A stretch of DNA of 64,000 nt from G963675935 sp963823895 (GTDB taxonomy: Bacteria > Planctomycetota > Planctomycetia > Pirellulales > Thermoguttaceae): NCBI GenBank assembly GCA_963823895.1, contig CAWGNG010000037.1:1-64000 (forward strand), given 5' to 3'. The translations under genes and the position numbers were made by a program. Below are positions 17,487 to 27,493 of the stretch, one piece after another. The notes under the pieces are model-generated. The model worked only from the letters and a program-made list of their open reading frames with translations. It was not told the origin of the DNA and ran no database searches. How positions within the stretch are numbered: position 1 is the stretch's first letter; the number at the start of each line of letters is the position of its first letter.

Positions 17487-20400
17487 TTACAACGGCAACA
17501 CGCGCACCGGGACAATCGCGTCGCGGGGGTGGCCTTGTCCGGCAATGTCGCAATTCCACACTTCGACCCAGCGGCTCCACTCGATCGGAACCGCCGCAAA
17601 AACCAAGCGCCAACGCTCGACCGTGGGCAACCGCCGCCGCGACAGCCCGCGAACCGCCTGCGCGGCAACCCAGGGGGTCTCGTGCAGGTCGTAAAGCACC
17701 TCCACATCCTGTTGTTGGTCGGGCCAGACGGTCAATCCGGCGGGCGAAACGTCGTACCAAGGGGCGGGCGGGGAAAACTCCGCCTCAATCTGCTGGCGAA
17801 TCAGCTCGATTCCCGCCGCTTTGTAGAGGCCGAGGATCGCGGTGACCAGCACCTGCCGCTGCTGTGCCGCTAGCCGGTCGATCCAAGCGGGGCCGCGCGT
17901 GCCGGCCACGAGCCAGCCCGACTGCGAATCGATGGCGACCTGCAAGGGCCCGCCCGCCATCTCCGCGCACCCCAGCGACAATTGCACGCAATTCGTGCTC
18001 AGCCGAATCTGTTCGAGGGTGACGGTCGGGGCCTGCCAGCACTTGCTTTCCCGCAGCAGTTCGAGAAACTCGCGATCGACGAAGCGGCGGATCGACAACT
18101 CGACGCTGTGCAGAGCCAGCAAGTGCTTGCGCACCGCTCCCCAGTCTCCGCCGGCGCGGGCGTGACGTTCGGCGCGGCGGAGCTTGGCGTAGCGTTTCGG
18201 CACGGTGCCGGAATGGAAGCCGGGCCGGAGCAGGCGGATCATCGTCTCGCCGTGCGAGCCGATCTTGACCGGCCGCAACCGCTGCGGACGGTTCGCGGCG
18301 TAGAGTCGCCAGTTCGCCGTCAATTCCCAAACGAGGAAGCCGAAGATGCCGGGAATGCACCAGATGACCGTTCCCCCAATGGCGTACGCCTCGATCTTGT
18401 TAATTCCCAACCAACCGATCAAGAAGTCGGCCGCCGGTTTGTAGGCGGCCAATAGCAGTTTGTGGCCCACAGTGACGACGGGAAAGTGCTTGATCGGGTT
18501 GATCTGCGGCTCCAGTAGCACGTTTACGGCAAATCGCAACACGTAAGCCACGAAGAACCACAGAAAACCCATGCCGGCCTTGGCGATCAGCGCAACGCGG
18601 CCTTGGCCGCTGCGAAACCGCAGCCACTCATCGACACTGTACATCAGACGCTCGATGATCTGCAACAGCCGCCGGAACAGATCGACGATCAGCCAGAACA
18701 GACCGGTAATCAGCCGCAGACCGAATCGCCGCCAGCCCTGCACGACCTCATCGACGACCACCTCTTCGGCTGTCCGTCCGAGCCGCGAATTCAGCAGCAA
18801 ATCGACCGCCAGAAACGTCGCGGCGCCGGTCTCGAAGGGATAGTGCCGCCACCAACTTCCCGGCGTGATGCACCAGATCAACGCGGTCCACGCCAGCGGC
18901 TTGACGAGCAAGCGCAACACAAGCGTGAACAGCCGGCTGTGAAGAAACCGTTGCAGCAAGGGGGATTGGACGATCCATTGAATCGGCTCGACCACCAAGG
19001 CTCGAAAAACCCGAAAGGAGGTCTTGAAGATATTGCCGACGGCCTGGCGAAATGCCGCGGAATTGAGGAGGAACATCAAGAACAATCCGATCGCCAAGAT
19101 CACGATGCGTTGGGTGTCGGACAGGTGAAGCCCCTCGTGTTTCTTCGTGCGAGTAATCAACTCCCAGATTTCGCACACGCCCACGACCGCCACGAACGCC
19201 CCACCGTAGGGAACTACGCCAAAGCGGGTGAGGAAGCGGCCCCACGGCGTGCCGAAGCCCAGCGAGCTCAGCCGCTGCAACCATCGCAAGTAGATCTCGC
19301 CGCGGCGATAGACGCCGTCGAGGGCCAACGCCAGCTTGCGGTCGGCCCGCAGCAACGGATCGCCGTGCAGAAAGTCGAGACCGCCGGCAACGTCGAGCAA
19401 CTTCAGGTTGTTCCGCGAAATCGCGTCGCGCAAATCGCCCATCGCCAGAAAACCGCGCTCGCAAATCTGATCGAGCAGCTCTTCGATCAGTTTCTTTGCG
19501 CCACCCGCTCGGGTAGGTTCCCGGCAATCAGGCCGACTTCATCGAGCGCGGCGGCGATCTTCGGCCGCAGTTTCTGGCGGAGCCGCGATTCGACCCGCAC
19601 GATCGCATCATGCACCAGCAGGGCGAGTTGCCGCCGCTGGTCGTCAAAAATCCGCACCACCGCCAAGCGCCGCGCGGCGCTGCGCAAGTGCTTGAGCATC
19701 AGCACGTCGCGCTGGTCGGGCAAGTGCCGCTTGACGGGACGCCGCCCCCGCGACAACGCCCATTCCATCACATCGACCGTATAAATCTCGCGCTCGTGGT
19801 CGACGCACACCTTCTGCAAGTCGTAGAGCAAGCGGGCTTCGACCGTCCAGATGCCCCGCGGCGTCTGGCTCACCAGCGCAAACAGCGATTCCTGCCAGGG
19901 TTGCGGACTGGATCTTTCAACCTCCAGCGCCGACTGGAGGCGGCCAATCAAGTGATCGACGTCCATTTTGACGGCCGATCGGGCCCGCGCCGCGAGCTCC
20001 GGCGGGGCGCAGCGTTCCGCACGCGCGTGGTAGATCGCCGCCCGAACCACATTGCCGACCGCCGCCGGACGCTGCGAGGCTCGCATCAACATGCGATACT
20101 TGGTTGCCGAGGCAATTTCCGCCTCCGGCGCGGCCGCGACCGATTGCCGCTGTCCGCTGGAAATGCCGCCCCACTGGTCCAATTCGCACGAGTCCGACGG
20201 ATCGGCCGCGCCGGCGGGACGGGTGGCGCGAAACAGCGCGCCGGCATCCACGTCGCGGCCGATCAACTCGTCGATCGCTGCCAAGTTCTGCAAGCCGGGA
20301 AAATAGCGGGCCAAGAAGCTCGCCGCGAAACGCCGCAACTCCAGATACGTCGCCACAAACTCGATGTACGTCGATTCGTCGGAGCGCGGCGGCAGCAGCA

Positions 20401-20905
20401 TGTCCTCCTGCCCGAGAACCGTGCGGATTTCGTCGAACGCCGCCTCGCCGATCTCGTGAATCCGCCCACGGACGACTACGGGCGTCAACTCCCCCGCCGC
20501 CACGCTCGCGTCCAACGCCCCGTGTACGCGGGCGTGAAATATCAGCCGCCAGCAGCGGATCAGCAGGCGGTCGGCGGGCCAATCGAGCAAATCCTGCGGG
20601 CCGGGCCGCGTCAGCAGAAGAATCTGCTCGGGCAGCGCGAACCCCTCGGCCACTCCCAGGTCGCTGGTGTCGATGATTTCGAGAAGTCGCTCACGCTCGA
20701 TCAAGTAGCTCTTGCGGTGCGGCACTTTCAGGCCGAACCCCCCCAACCGCCGGTCCTGCTTGATCACCCGCCGCAAAATCCGCGGAAGCACCAGAAACGC
20801 CGCCGGATCGGCCGCGCGAATCGCGCGCTGCAACGCTTCGAACGTCAGCGGCTCGCCTGCCGTTTCCGGCGAGATCGGCTCTCCGTAGCGCGGGCTGGTC
20901 ATCAT
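17487..20905 (-). pseudogene. Large multi-pass membrane protein, split by a frameshift
   Basis: The upstream part (20905-19487, 472 aa) is soluble and helical, with no recognised domain. It runs into stop TGA at GCGCAAAGAAACTGATCG (about 19490-19500). In the shifted frame the text continues as KKLIEELLDQICERGFLAMG and then the 651-aa second part with about seven hydrophobic helices (for example VILAIGLFLMFLLNSAAF) and a soluble C-terminus. The seamless homology-like continuation suggests one protein of about 1,140 aa. It heads a probable operon with the C25-like peptidase. Function unknown; the second part could alternatively start independently at ATG 19442. Confidence 0.6.
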
Positions 20906-21062
20906 AGGCAGGCATTATCGCACACCGGCGGCATGCTGCCAAGGACGCGATCTCTGCGGCGAAACAGAATGAAAGTCCAACGCAGCAGTTGATATTGGTG
21001 GAAGGCGGAAGGTGCAGAGGATCTAATCCCCTGCGACGCCCCAGAATCCTGCAAAACCGCCC

Positions 21063-22010
21063 CTAGGATCCCGGCCTCTTGCCTCGCCGCCAGCAACAAA
21101 CCAGAGTGGCGGCAGCCACGCCCAGCAGGAGCAACGTGCCCGGCTCGGGAGCGACAACCGTGACTTGCTCGCCACCGGCCATTTGGGCATCCAACTGACC
21201 AACGTAATGCGGTACGAATGCGTCGCCGGATGGCGCGCCGTCATACACGGTCGAACTCAGGCCAAGGTCGTTGGCGTTGACGAAGCCGGTGCCCAACAAG
21301 GCTAACTTGCCGTTGACCGTGGCGAAGGCCGGCCCGCCCGAATCGCCGCCTTCCAGATAGCACTCGTCAGGTCCTTGCCCGCCGCTGGCATTGTAGTTGA
21401 AGTACATCACCTCGGTGGTCTCCGGCTTATAGACGCCGTCGAGGACCGAGATGCTGTCGATGTTGTTCTTGCCCACCCGGTAAGGATAGCCGTAGGTCCA
21501 GATCGTCTGCCCAAGGTACGCGGCATTGTTGGGCAGCACCTCGACGGGATACTTGGCGACGCTCGTGCTCACGGCGCTGGTTAGTTGGCCCAGCCACAAG
21601 TCCGAGCCTGAATAACTGCCGCCAAGTCCGGACGAACTGGTTTGGTAGCCGAAGCTGCTGACGGTATAAGTGTAGCTGGTGGTGGAGAAGCTGTTGCCGG
21701 TGTAGAAGGTAACCGTGCTGCCAGGGGCGGGATGGTCGTGCCAGGCGCTGACGAAGTAGGTGGGCGAGATCATAGTGGCCCAGGCGCCGTTGCTCGAAAG
21801 CCCCACGCCGGACCAATCATAGGGCTCGCCGATGAAAGCCTTGTCCGCGCCGCTGTAGAAGCGGTCGTTGCGGGCACTGGGGCCCTGGTTACCTTCGTTT
21901 TGCAGGCCATCGGAACCGGCTAGGCCTTGCAGAAAAGTGTCACCTAGCGCGGAACCCGCCAGAATAAGGATGGCCGCCAACGGCGATAGAATCAAAGAAG
22001 TCTTCATCAT
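21063..22010 (-). CDS. PEP-CTERM trypsin-like serine protease
   Basis: The 315-aa product has a signal peptide (residues 1-23), a chymotrypsin-fold domain with His in FVSAWHDHP, the active Ser in EGGDSGGPAF, and a disulphide-poor core. The C-terminus is a PEP-CTERM sorting signal: VAPEPGTLLLLGVAAATL followed by CCWRRGKR. By family knowledge it would be exported and anchored or processed by exosortase. The substrate is unknown; the Asp of the triad is not obvious by eye (DLWLGQL is a candidate). A stand-alone gene with no operon partner. Confidence 0.85.
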   Translation of the reverse strand: MMKTSLILSPLAAILILAGSALGDTFLQGLAGSDGLQNEGNQGPSARNDRFYSGADKAFIGEPYDWSGVGLSSNGAWATMISPTYFVSAWHDHPAPGSTVTFYTGNSFSTTSYTYTVSSFGYQTSSSGLGGSYSGSDLWLGQLTSAVSTSVAKYPVEVLPNNAAYLGQTIWTYGYPYRVGKNNIDSISVLDGVYKPETTEVMYFNYNASGGQGPDECYLEGGDSGGPAFATVNGKLALLGTGFVNANDLGLSSTVYDGAPSGDAFVPHYVGQLDAQMAGGEQVTVVAPEPGTLLLLGVAAATLVCCWRRGKRPGS

Positions 22011-22270
22011 ACCTCCAGCGACTTATGAGATCATGCGCACGAATCCGCCCCGGTTGATAACAGCAGAAGGGGGGATTGCCGCTTGGGAATCACAGGTGAG
22101 GTCAACTCATAGGTTGCGAGCCGGTTCACCCAAGGCAGCGCAAAACGTCCTCACCGGCGGGACGTTTTCAACTTGGGTACGGACGCTGCCCGCTTTGGGG
22201 TAGAACGATGTACACCTCCTCATTTAACCATGTTTTCCACAATGGCGTCAAGCATTTGGGACGGAATTCC

Positions 22271-22403
22271 AGGAGAACTGCAAAGTCCTCGCGTTGGGGT
22301 GGCAGTTGTACTGCCACCCCTTGAACCGGCGGTGTCTTCCCGGGGGTGGCAGTGCAACTGCCACCCCAACGGGCGCGCCGTGGGTGACTTTGCAGTTCTC
22401 CGG
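22271..22403. repeat. Nested palindromic repeat
   Basis: GGAGAACTGCAAAGTC (22272-22287) pairs perfectly with GACTTTGCAGTTCTCC (22387-22402). Inside are two further palindromes of the form GGGGTGGCAGT...ACTGCCACCCC (22296-22320 and 22343-22367). Related sequences occur at 56619-56643 and 58508. This is a dispersed intergenic palindromic family. Confidence 0.75.
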
Positions 22404-22630
22404 GACAGAATTCTCTGAAGTCGCTGTCGTCAGCAGAGAATCCCACCCCCAGAATACCACCATTCGGGTTATCCAAAGGCGAGTCGCCCGCCCTCTGCCG
22501 CCCCGCATCCGTGAACCGGGAGATGCCACCCTAAACGGCCGGTAGACCTGGCCAACTGAGAGAACCCGTTGCGACCCCCGCCCAGCCTAATACTCATCGT
22601 CGCCTACTGGCTTGCCGGCTGCCAGCTCGA

Positions 22631-22975
22631 TCATAGTCTCGTGTGGGTCTTAGAAATCACAAGACCCTCTTGACTGAAACGCACGGTCACCTCCATCGTG
22701 CCGTCGCGCCAAACCAAGAACCGTGCTCCGTTCCCAAGGGCGCCAACGCCGGCCATACTGCCCATGTGGTCTTCCGAGGCATTTCCGAGAATGCCTGTCA
22801 CCTCCTGGGGACGCATGCCATTATGAATCTTATCGAAGGCCTCGACTGACAAATGGGCTCCAGAGGGGCCGTAGAGACGACTCTTCAAGTCGGTATTGCG
22901 CACCATCGGCCCGAGCACCACCACGCCAAGCACTACCGCCAGCGCAACCAACAACCACGCGAGCAGTCGTTTCAT
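22631..22975 (-). CDS. BamE/SmpA-like small membrane-anchored protein
   Basis: ATG 22975 follows CAGGAGCC. It has an N-terminal membrane anchor or uncleaved signal (LLAWLLVALAVVLGVVVLGP) and a C-terminal domain with HNGMRPQEVTGILGNASE, typical of the SmpA/OmlA (BamE-like) fold, ending in beta strands (GTMEVTVRFSQEGLVI). 114 aa, normal for the family. It is probably an envelope protein; a role in the BAM complex is not implied. Last chromosomal-type gene before the accessory region. Confidence 0.65.
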   Translation of the reverse strand: MKRLLAWLLVALAVVLGVVVLGPMVRNTDLKSRLYGPSGAHLSVEAFDKIHNGMRPQEVTGILGNASEDHMGSMAGVGALGNGARFLVWRDGTMEVTVRFSQEGLVISKTHTRL

Positions 22976-23179
22976 TGGAAATGGCTCCTGAAAAGAGGAA
23001 TGGACACACTCGCCCATCCTTACAGCCAATCTCCATCATCAGCCATCCTATGCGGAATCAGTGAGAACATGACGAGCATTTCGTTAGAAACGGGCTAGTA
23101 GAGACGAGCACAAGGGTGCAAATCGAGCAATCCAGCGTATTCTCGATTGTCTCAATACCCCACTGTCAAGCCATAAGAG

Positions 23180-23238
23180 AAGCCTTGCGTAACTCTTTGC
23201 TACGCAAGGCTTTGCTAGTGGGCGCACGCAGACTCGAA
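23180..23238. repeat. Decayed copy of the tRNA-Ile hairpin and att region
   Basis: AAGCCTTGCGT/ACGCAAGGCTT (23180-23212) followed by GTGGGCGCACGCAGACTCGA (from 23218) matches 52114-52172 at almost every base. Only about 20 bp of the tRNA 3' end remain. It looks like the far attachment scar of an element that inserted into tRNA-Ile. Confidence 0.65.
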
Positions 23239-23483
23239 TTATCGCAACAAGTCAAGCGGATTCTGCGGTTTCTGCCGATGCGCTGCAAATGGCGCTGCAA
23301 ATTGCCCAAACCGACAAGCAAGGCGAAGGGACCGATCGCGCCGACCCGCTGGTCGTGATTGCCGCTGCCGTTGCCAACCTCTCGCCGGCCGACCGGGCGA
23401 AGCTCGCCACGATGCTCACCGGGCACCAGGGCGAAGGAAAAGGGCGGAAAGCCGAGCGTGAAGCCGGAAGCGGTGAACCATGA
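23239..23483 (+). pseudogene. Integrase C-terminal tail fragment
   Basis: The frame reads SADALQMALQIAQTDKQ and ends in AGSGEP. SALQMALQI also occurs near the C-terminus of the tyrosine recombinase at 41969, and the tail SPADRAKLATMLTGHQ is typical of planctomycete XerC-like integrases. No catalytic residue remains. Confidence 0.55.
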
Positions 23484-23599
23484 CCAAGACATCGACCCAG
23501 ACCACGCCCGGCGCAGAGAGGGCAGCTAGCCCACGTCGCAGCGCGCCAGAAGCGATTCTGGAGCAATGCCTCGACAAAGGCCGGGCCGGCATAGAGCAT

Positions 23600-24010
23600 G
23601 GAGGTAAAGATGGGCCACAAGCCGGCGTTGAAGTTCAGTTCACGGCGCGCCAGTGCGTTCCAACGGCCCTGGACGGCTCCCAGGTCATCGAACGGCGTCC
23701 GCGCTCGAAAACACCCCCGGAATCCTTGCGTGGGCCAGTCGTCCGGCGATCAGGTCGCCCTGGATGGCTCCCAGGTCGTCCGAGGGCGTCCGCGCTCGCC
23801 AAGGCATCGCCCACGTGCCGATTCCAGCGCCAGAATCGAATCTGGCGGTCGGCTCCCCCGGGCCACAAGCCGGCACGGGCTGGCAGGGGTGGAAATACCA
23901 AGAACCTCGTTCCCCGTGGCCGAGGCTTCGATGCGGAACCTCTGGCGGCGCCACAATCGAATCTGGCGGTTGGCGGTCGGTCGAGATCAGGCCGGCGTCA
24001 GTGCCGCCGA
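23600..24010 (-). pseudogene. WD40-repeat gene remnant
   Basis: On the minus strand ADRQIRFWRW and ANRQIRLWRR, about 42 residues apart, match the closing strand of WD40 blades (DxxIRLW). They are in broken frames without start or end. An imperfect 92-bp tandem repeat (23657 and 23749; shared GGCTCCCAGGTC and GGCGTCCGCGCTCG) supports decayed repeats of one gene. Confidence 0.4.
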
Positions 24011-24108
24011 AAGTTGATCCAGCCTCCGGGCTGCTTTGGCGATAGGGCGCTGCCTACAACCGTCCGACAAGTCGTGTAAAATGGATTAGGCAAGATAGGA
24101 GGTTTCGT

Positions 24109-24648
24109 ATGGAAGAGAGCAAGATCGAATTACACGACCGCCTGCGGCGTGAGGGCCGCTGGAACGAAGCCGCCGTTTGGAAGGACGCCAAGATCAAAGA
24201 GCTTCGCGCCACGGGCATGAAGCGGGCAGATGCGAAGGAAAAGGCCTGGCGACTGATGGCGGAGAAGTTCCCGCCCCTGCCCAAACCAGAGCGGGACGAG
24301 GACGATGACGACTACGGGGACGACTTCGACGACGAGCTTGAGGACGAGGACCAAGAGGAAAACGAGTTGTACGACTCTCTCGAAGCAGAGTTCCTCGACC
24401 TTTGGCTCGACTGCCACTGCGACCGAAACTATGAGCCGTTTCTCGACAAGCTGATCGAGATAACCAAACAGATAACCAAACAATGGTCACAGTTCGTAAA
24501 CCAGTGGTGTCGCAATCACCGTTTTTCGCTCAATGACAACGAGAAGCGCGAGTTGCATCGAATGGTTGCCAACCTCGTTACTTGCCGGCTGTGGCCGCTG
24601 CCTCCTCCCGTCACCACCGCACATAAGCTCGGCTCCCCTAAAACCTGA
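24109..24648 (+). CDS. Acidic hypothetical protein, 179 aa
   Basis: ATG 24109 follows a strong AGGAGG site. The N-terminal 50 residues are a charged helical region (LRREGRWNEAAVWKDAKIKE); residues 63-88 are a very acidic stretch (DEDDDDYGDDFDDELEDED); the C-terminal part has LNDNEKRELHRMVANLV. No known domain. The last motif recurs in the next gene (LDNDTMNKLHRLVAV), suggesting a partial duplication. Typical of mobile-element accessory genes. Confidence 0.6.
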   Translation: MEESKIELHDRLRREGRWNEAAVWKDAKIKELRATGMKRADAKEKAWRLMAEKFPPLPKPERDEDDDDYGDDFDDELEDEDQEENELYDSLEAEFLDLWLDCHCDRNYEPFLDKLIEITKQITKQWSQFVNQWCRNHRFSLNDNEKRELHRMVANLVTCRLWPLPPPVTTAHKLGSPKT

Positions 24649-24681
24649 GCGTGGCTCATTGGAGAGGGGGGCCGGCTTGTA

Positions 24682-25005
24682 ATGCGTGCGATCCGGGAAT
24701 TGCGGGACCGCTGGTTCGGCGGCCGGAGGCTCGACAACGACACGATGAACAAGTTGCATCGTCTGGTTGCCGTACACCCTTGTTTGGCCGTCGATGGCCG
24801 GCTGGGTCCGTCCCTGGAAACTGTCGTCGATCGCCGCAACGGCCTGCTCTTGATTGTCGAGCGCCGCCCGGAGCCGCCGAAGCAACTCCCCACCGATGTG
24901 CCTGTTTCCACGGAAGCCGCAGCCCCCAGTGTACCCGTTGCCGCGGCTTCTGAGGCTGAAAAGCCAGCCGTTGCACAGGCGGGCGCGGTCGCGCAAGGCT
25001 CCTGA
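24682..25005 (+). CDS. Hypothetical protein, 107 aa, related to its neighbour
   Basis: ATG 24682 lies 33 bp after the previous gene with GAGGGGGG upstream. The segment RRLDNDTMNKLHRLVAVHP aligns with the C-terminal part of the upstream protein; the rest is Pro/Ala-rich and low complexity. Probably a truncated paralogue, and its coding status is only moderately supported. Confidence 0.45.
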   Translation: MRAIRELRDRWFGGRRLDNDTMNKLHRLVAVHPCLAVDGRLGPSLETVVDRRNGLLLIVERRPEPPKQLPTDVPVSTEAAAPSVPVAAASEAEKPAVAQAGAVAQGS

Positions 25006-25374
25006 TCGGTCATTTGCGGCACCGGGATGCCGTCAGCCGGTCGATCCGACCCCACTGATGGCCGACAAGACTGAAGAATTCCGGGCACAGTGTATCCATT
25101 TCCGTTCCACGACACGCACAAAGAAAGGCCGTCGCGTAGGCGCAGGCGACGCGCGAGGCTACCTCCTTGGTGGTATGTTGTGAGTCCTGGCCGGCACCGC
25201 CTCGACCGCTCAAGGCCGGCAGACTGGCGATGATCCGGGCGGCGGGCGGGGTGGGTGATCGGGGGCTGAGCCGGAGCATGTGGATCACGTTACCCCGGAA
25301 GTGTTTCCCCTATTCTCTTAGCGATTTACTTACTGTACTACAACCTCGGGCGGGTAGTGTCCTGAGACTGCGTT
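25006..25374. other. Intergenic stretch before IS3
   Basis: No credible gene or RNA is seen in this 369-bp stretch. The left IS3 target copy (GTT) ends at 25374. Confidence 0.5.
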
Positions 25375-25635
25375 GTGTCTTAACTCGGGGTTCAAGTGGA
25401 AATTGTCAGGTCGATTTTGCGTGAGTCTTCCTCGGTGACCGCATTCGTGGGGCTGCGGTCTTGCCCACGGTAAAATCTTGTCTTGTTACGCCGTAAAATA
25501 GCTTGCGGTAGCCCTGCCGTCGTCGTCGCCCTCGCCGTTCGCCTCCTCGCCCCGTCGTTGGGAGGCAACGGCGAGGGCGGAGACGTAAGGCAGGGCGGCC
25601 CTGCTGTTGTTGAGCCCGAGCTGGGGCCCTGTGTG

Positions 25636-26613
25636 TCAGGCCGCCTCGCCGCTCAACATCCGATCCAGTTTCTCCTTCGCTCCTTTCGCCCAGCCTTGCC
25701 ACTTCGGAATGCGAATCGCCATCCCGCCCGTATACACTTCGATTGGCACGAAGGGATCGCCGCCGGTCTCCGGCACCAATGCCCAATGCGGCCGCCGCTG
25801 ATTGTAACGCTGCCGAAATTCTTCCAGGCACTCTCGGGCATGGCCCGGGTTGTCGTATAGCCGCCAGTAGACCTCCTCCTGCTTCAGCGTCTTGTGAAAC
25901 CGCTCCAACAGACCCAACTGCGTCGGCGTGCGGTACTGGATTCGCACGTGCGAATACCGGCCTTGCAGGTACGTCCAAAAACGTTTGGCAATGAAGGACG
26001 AGCCGTTGTCGGTCACCAAAAACGGCGTCTTCGTAAGCGGCCCGTGCAATCGCTCCGCCTCTTGCCGTGCCAAGCCCAAGGCATGGATCGCCTCGACCGC
26101 ACTGTAGCTGTTCGTCAGGTGACAGGCCAGCAAGTAGCGGGAGTAGTAGTCGATCGCCGTCACCGCATACCACCAGCCAAAGCCCGGAATATGCAGGTAA
26201 GTCACGTCCATTTGCCATAAATCGTTGGGCCGCTGCGGCAACAACTCGTAGAGCTTCAACGCCTGATACAACTCGGGTTCTCGAACCCGTGGCTTCTTCT
26301 GCAACAGTCCGTGCTGCCGCATTACTCGATACGCATCCTCGTCGCCGACCGCCTCCGGCAAGCGGCGACACATCACGGCGATCCGCTGGTAGCCATACCA
26401 AGGGTTCTCCGTGGCCATCTTCACCACGACCTCGGCGACGTGCGGATCGACCCTCTTCGGCGGCGGCCCCGGTCGCCGACGCTGCTCTTCCGGCACGGGC
26501 TGGCGATACCAACTCGATGCCGGAATGCCCAAGGCCATAAGCAGCTTCGTCAATCGCACGCCGACGTTGGCTACCACGACCTCGTTGACCTCCTGGCGAA
26601 ACTCCGTGCTCAA
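25636..26613 (-). CDS. IS3 transposase OrfB (DDE)
   Basis: The 325-aa OrfB has the IS3 HTH_21 segment (NPWYGYQRIAVMCRRL) and an rve DDE core: DLWQMDVTYLHIPG (first Asp), VTDNGSSFIAKRFW (second Asp) and LERFHKTLKQEEVYW (Glu). It is normally made as an OrfAB fusion by -1 frameshifting at an A8 run 20 bp upstream; the stand-alone start would be TTG 26613, overlapping the orfA stop. Frame intact. Confidence 0.95.
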   Translation of the reverse strand: MSTEFRQEVNEVVVANVGVRLTKLLMALGIPASSWYRQPVPEEQRRRPGPPPKRVDPHVAEVVVKMATENPWYGYQRIAVMCRRLPEAVGDEDAYRVMRQHGLLQKKPRVREPELYQALKLYELLPQRPNDLWQMDVTYLHIPGFGWWYAVTAIDYYSRYLLACHLTNSYSAVEAIHALGLARQEAERLHGPLTKTPFLVTDNGSSFIAKRFWTYLQGRYSHVRIQYRTPTQLGLLERFHKTLKQEEVYWRLYDNPGHARECLEEFRQRYNQRRPHWALVPETGGDPFVPIEVYTGGMAIRIPKWQGWAKGAKEKLDRMLSGEAA

Positions 26614-26915
26614 AGCAAGCCGTCCGCACTTTTTTTTAGCAGCCGGTTGGCGATCGTCAGTTCGCCGATCACCTGGTCCCGCCGCGCCAGTTCCCGCTTC
26701 AACTCCTCGATCTGACGATTGCGGGGATCGGCTCCGCCCTTGGCCGCCAGCAAGGCGGCTTCGCCAGCGGCCAGGAACTCATCCCGCCAACGATAGAGCG
26801 TCTGTTCCGAGACGCCATACCGCCTGGCCAACACGGCCGCCGCTTCCTCCCGCCGCAATAGCATCAGCACCACGTCTCGACGCTCCGCCGCTCCCAACTC
26901 CGACTTCTTGCCCAT
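26610..26915 (-). CDS. IS3 OrfA (HTH protein)
   Basis: 101-aa OrfA with a Transposase_8 helix-turn-helix (VLARRYGVSEQTLYRWRDEF) and a leucine-zipper tail (RQIEELKRELARRDQVIGEL) for multimerisation. The end contains LLKKSADGLL, encoded over the A8 slip site. ATG 26915 follows GAGGAGCTTTTTCG. Confidence 0.95.
   Translation of the reverse strand: MGKKSELGAAERRDVVLMLLRREEAAAVLARRYGVSEQTLYRWRDEFLAAGEAALLAAKGGADPRNRQIEELKRELARRDQVIGELTIANRLLKKSADGLL
26630..26637 (-). promoter_or_regulatory. Programmed -1 frameshift site of IS3 copy 1
   Basis: Eight consecutive A on the coding strand near the end of orfA. Slipping back one base here leads into orfB without a stop, the known way IS3 elements make OrfAB. 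The same site is at 41595-41602 in copy 2. Confidence 0.8.
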
Positions 26916-27119
26916 CGAAAAAGCTCCTCTTGCTGTAGAAAACCATCATTCTACCCAAAGAAGCCTCACTCTCGACGTTTCCCAATAACCCTCGGTTATA
27001 CACGTTGCTGGCCCCCCTCGCGAAGTCTGCCACCCAGATTCTTGCAGAAAATGCAATTGAAAGAATGTGGGGCAATAAAGAATGTGGGGCAATATGGACG
27101 CACAGCTTGCTTCTCCACT

Positions 27120-27401
27120 ATGGGCGGTTATCTAGACGAGATAGGACAACGCTGTTGTCCGAATCCAGAATGCGGCCGCTGGATGTCTTACCGGGACATC
27201 CGCTGCAATGTCTGTGGGTGGCAGAAGTGTTCCACCTGCACGAGGTGGTTCAAGCCTAACTCAGCGCAGCCCGTCTGTCCTTCCTGCGGCTCGAAACAGG
27301 TTTTGTCGCGCGAGGACAGAAAATCGGATACTGGTTCCAGCCCGCATTTCCGAGAGCGGCAAGAACCGGCCGACGGCGGCTATGATGGCAAAGCTGACTG
27401 A
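27120..27401 (+). CDS. Double zinc-ribbon small protein, paralogue A
   Basis: 93 aa from ATG 27120. Ordered Cys motif: CCPNPECGRW, then DIRCNVCGW, CSTCTRWFKP and CPSCGSKQ, enough for two zinc ribbons. The convergent gene 27494-27802 encodes a clear paralogue with the same spacing (CPNPHCRQW, DIQCHACGW, CDLCARWFKP). The start was chosen because both paralogues then begin at the same point. Function unknown; adaptor-like or nucleic-acid-binding zinc ribbons are possible. Confidence 0.6.
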   Translation: MGGYLDEIGQRCCPNPECGRWMSYRDIRCNVCGWQKCSTCTRWFKPNSAQPVCPSCGSKQVLSREDRKSDTGSSPHFRERQEPADGGYDGKAD

Positions 27402-27493
27402 CCATCCTTGGGGGTTTGATGAGTTCTTCGACGCGGCTCTACGGCCTGCAACACAGAGCTCGGACGCCGTCTTATGCCGGGTTCACTCGACAA

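Larger units (their letters stand above)
25375..27003 (-). mobile_element. IS3-family element, copy 1 (1629 bp)
   Basis: Ends GTGTCTTAACTCGGGG and the inverse of CCCTCGGTTATACAC form imperfect inverted repeats. A 3-bp target duplication GTT flanks it. It has the same length as the copy at 40340-41968, encodes identical proteins and carries orfA and orfB with a frameshift signal. Confidence 0.95.

Noticed and set aside
23281..23620. Minus-strand frames opposite the integrase tail
   Set aside because: Antisense frames without motifs.
25406..26629. 407-aa frame overlapping IS3 orfB
   Set aside because: It is an overlapping frame on the same strand as orfB with no motif; the DDE frame is clearly the gene. 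The same applies to 40371-41594.
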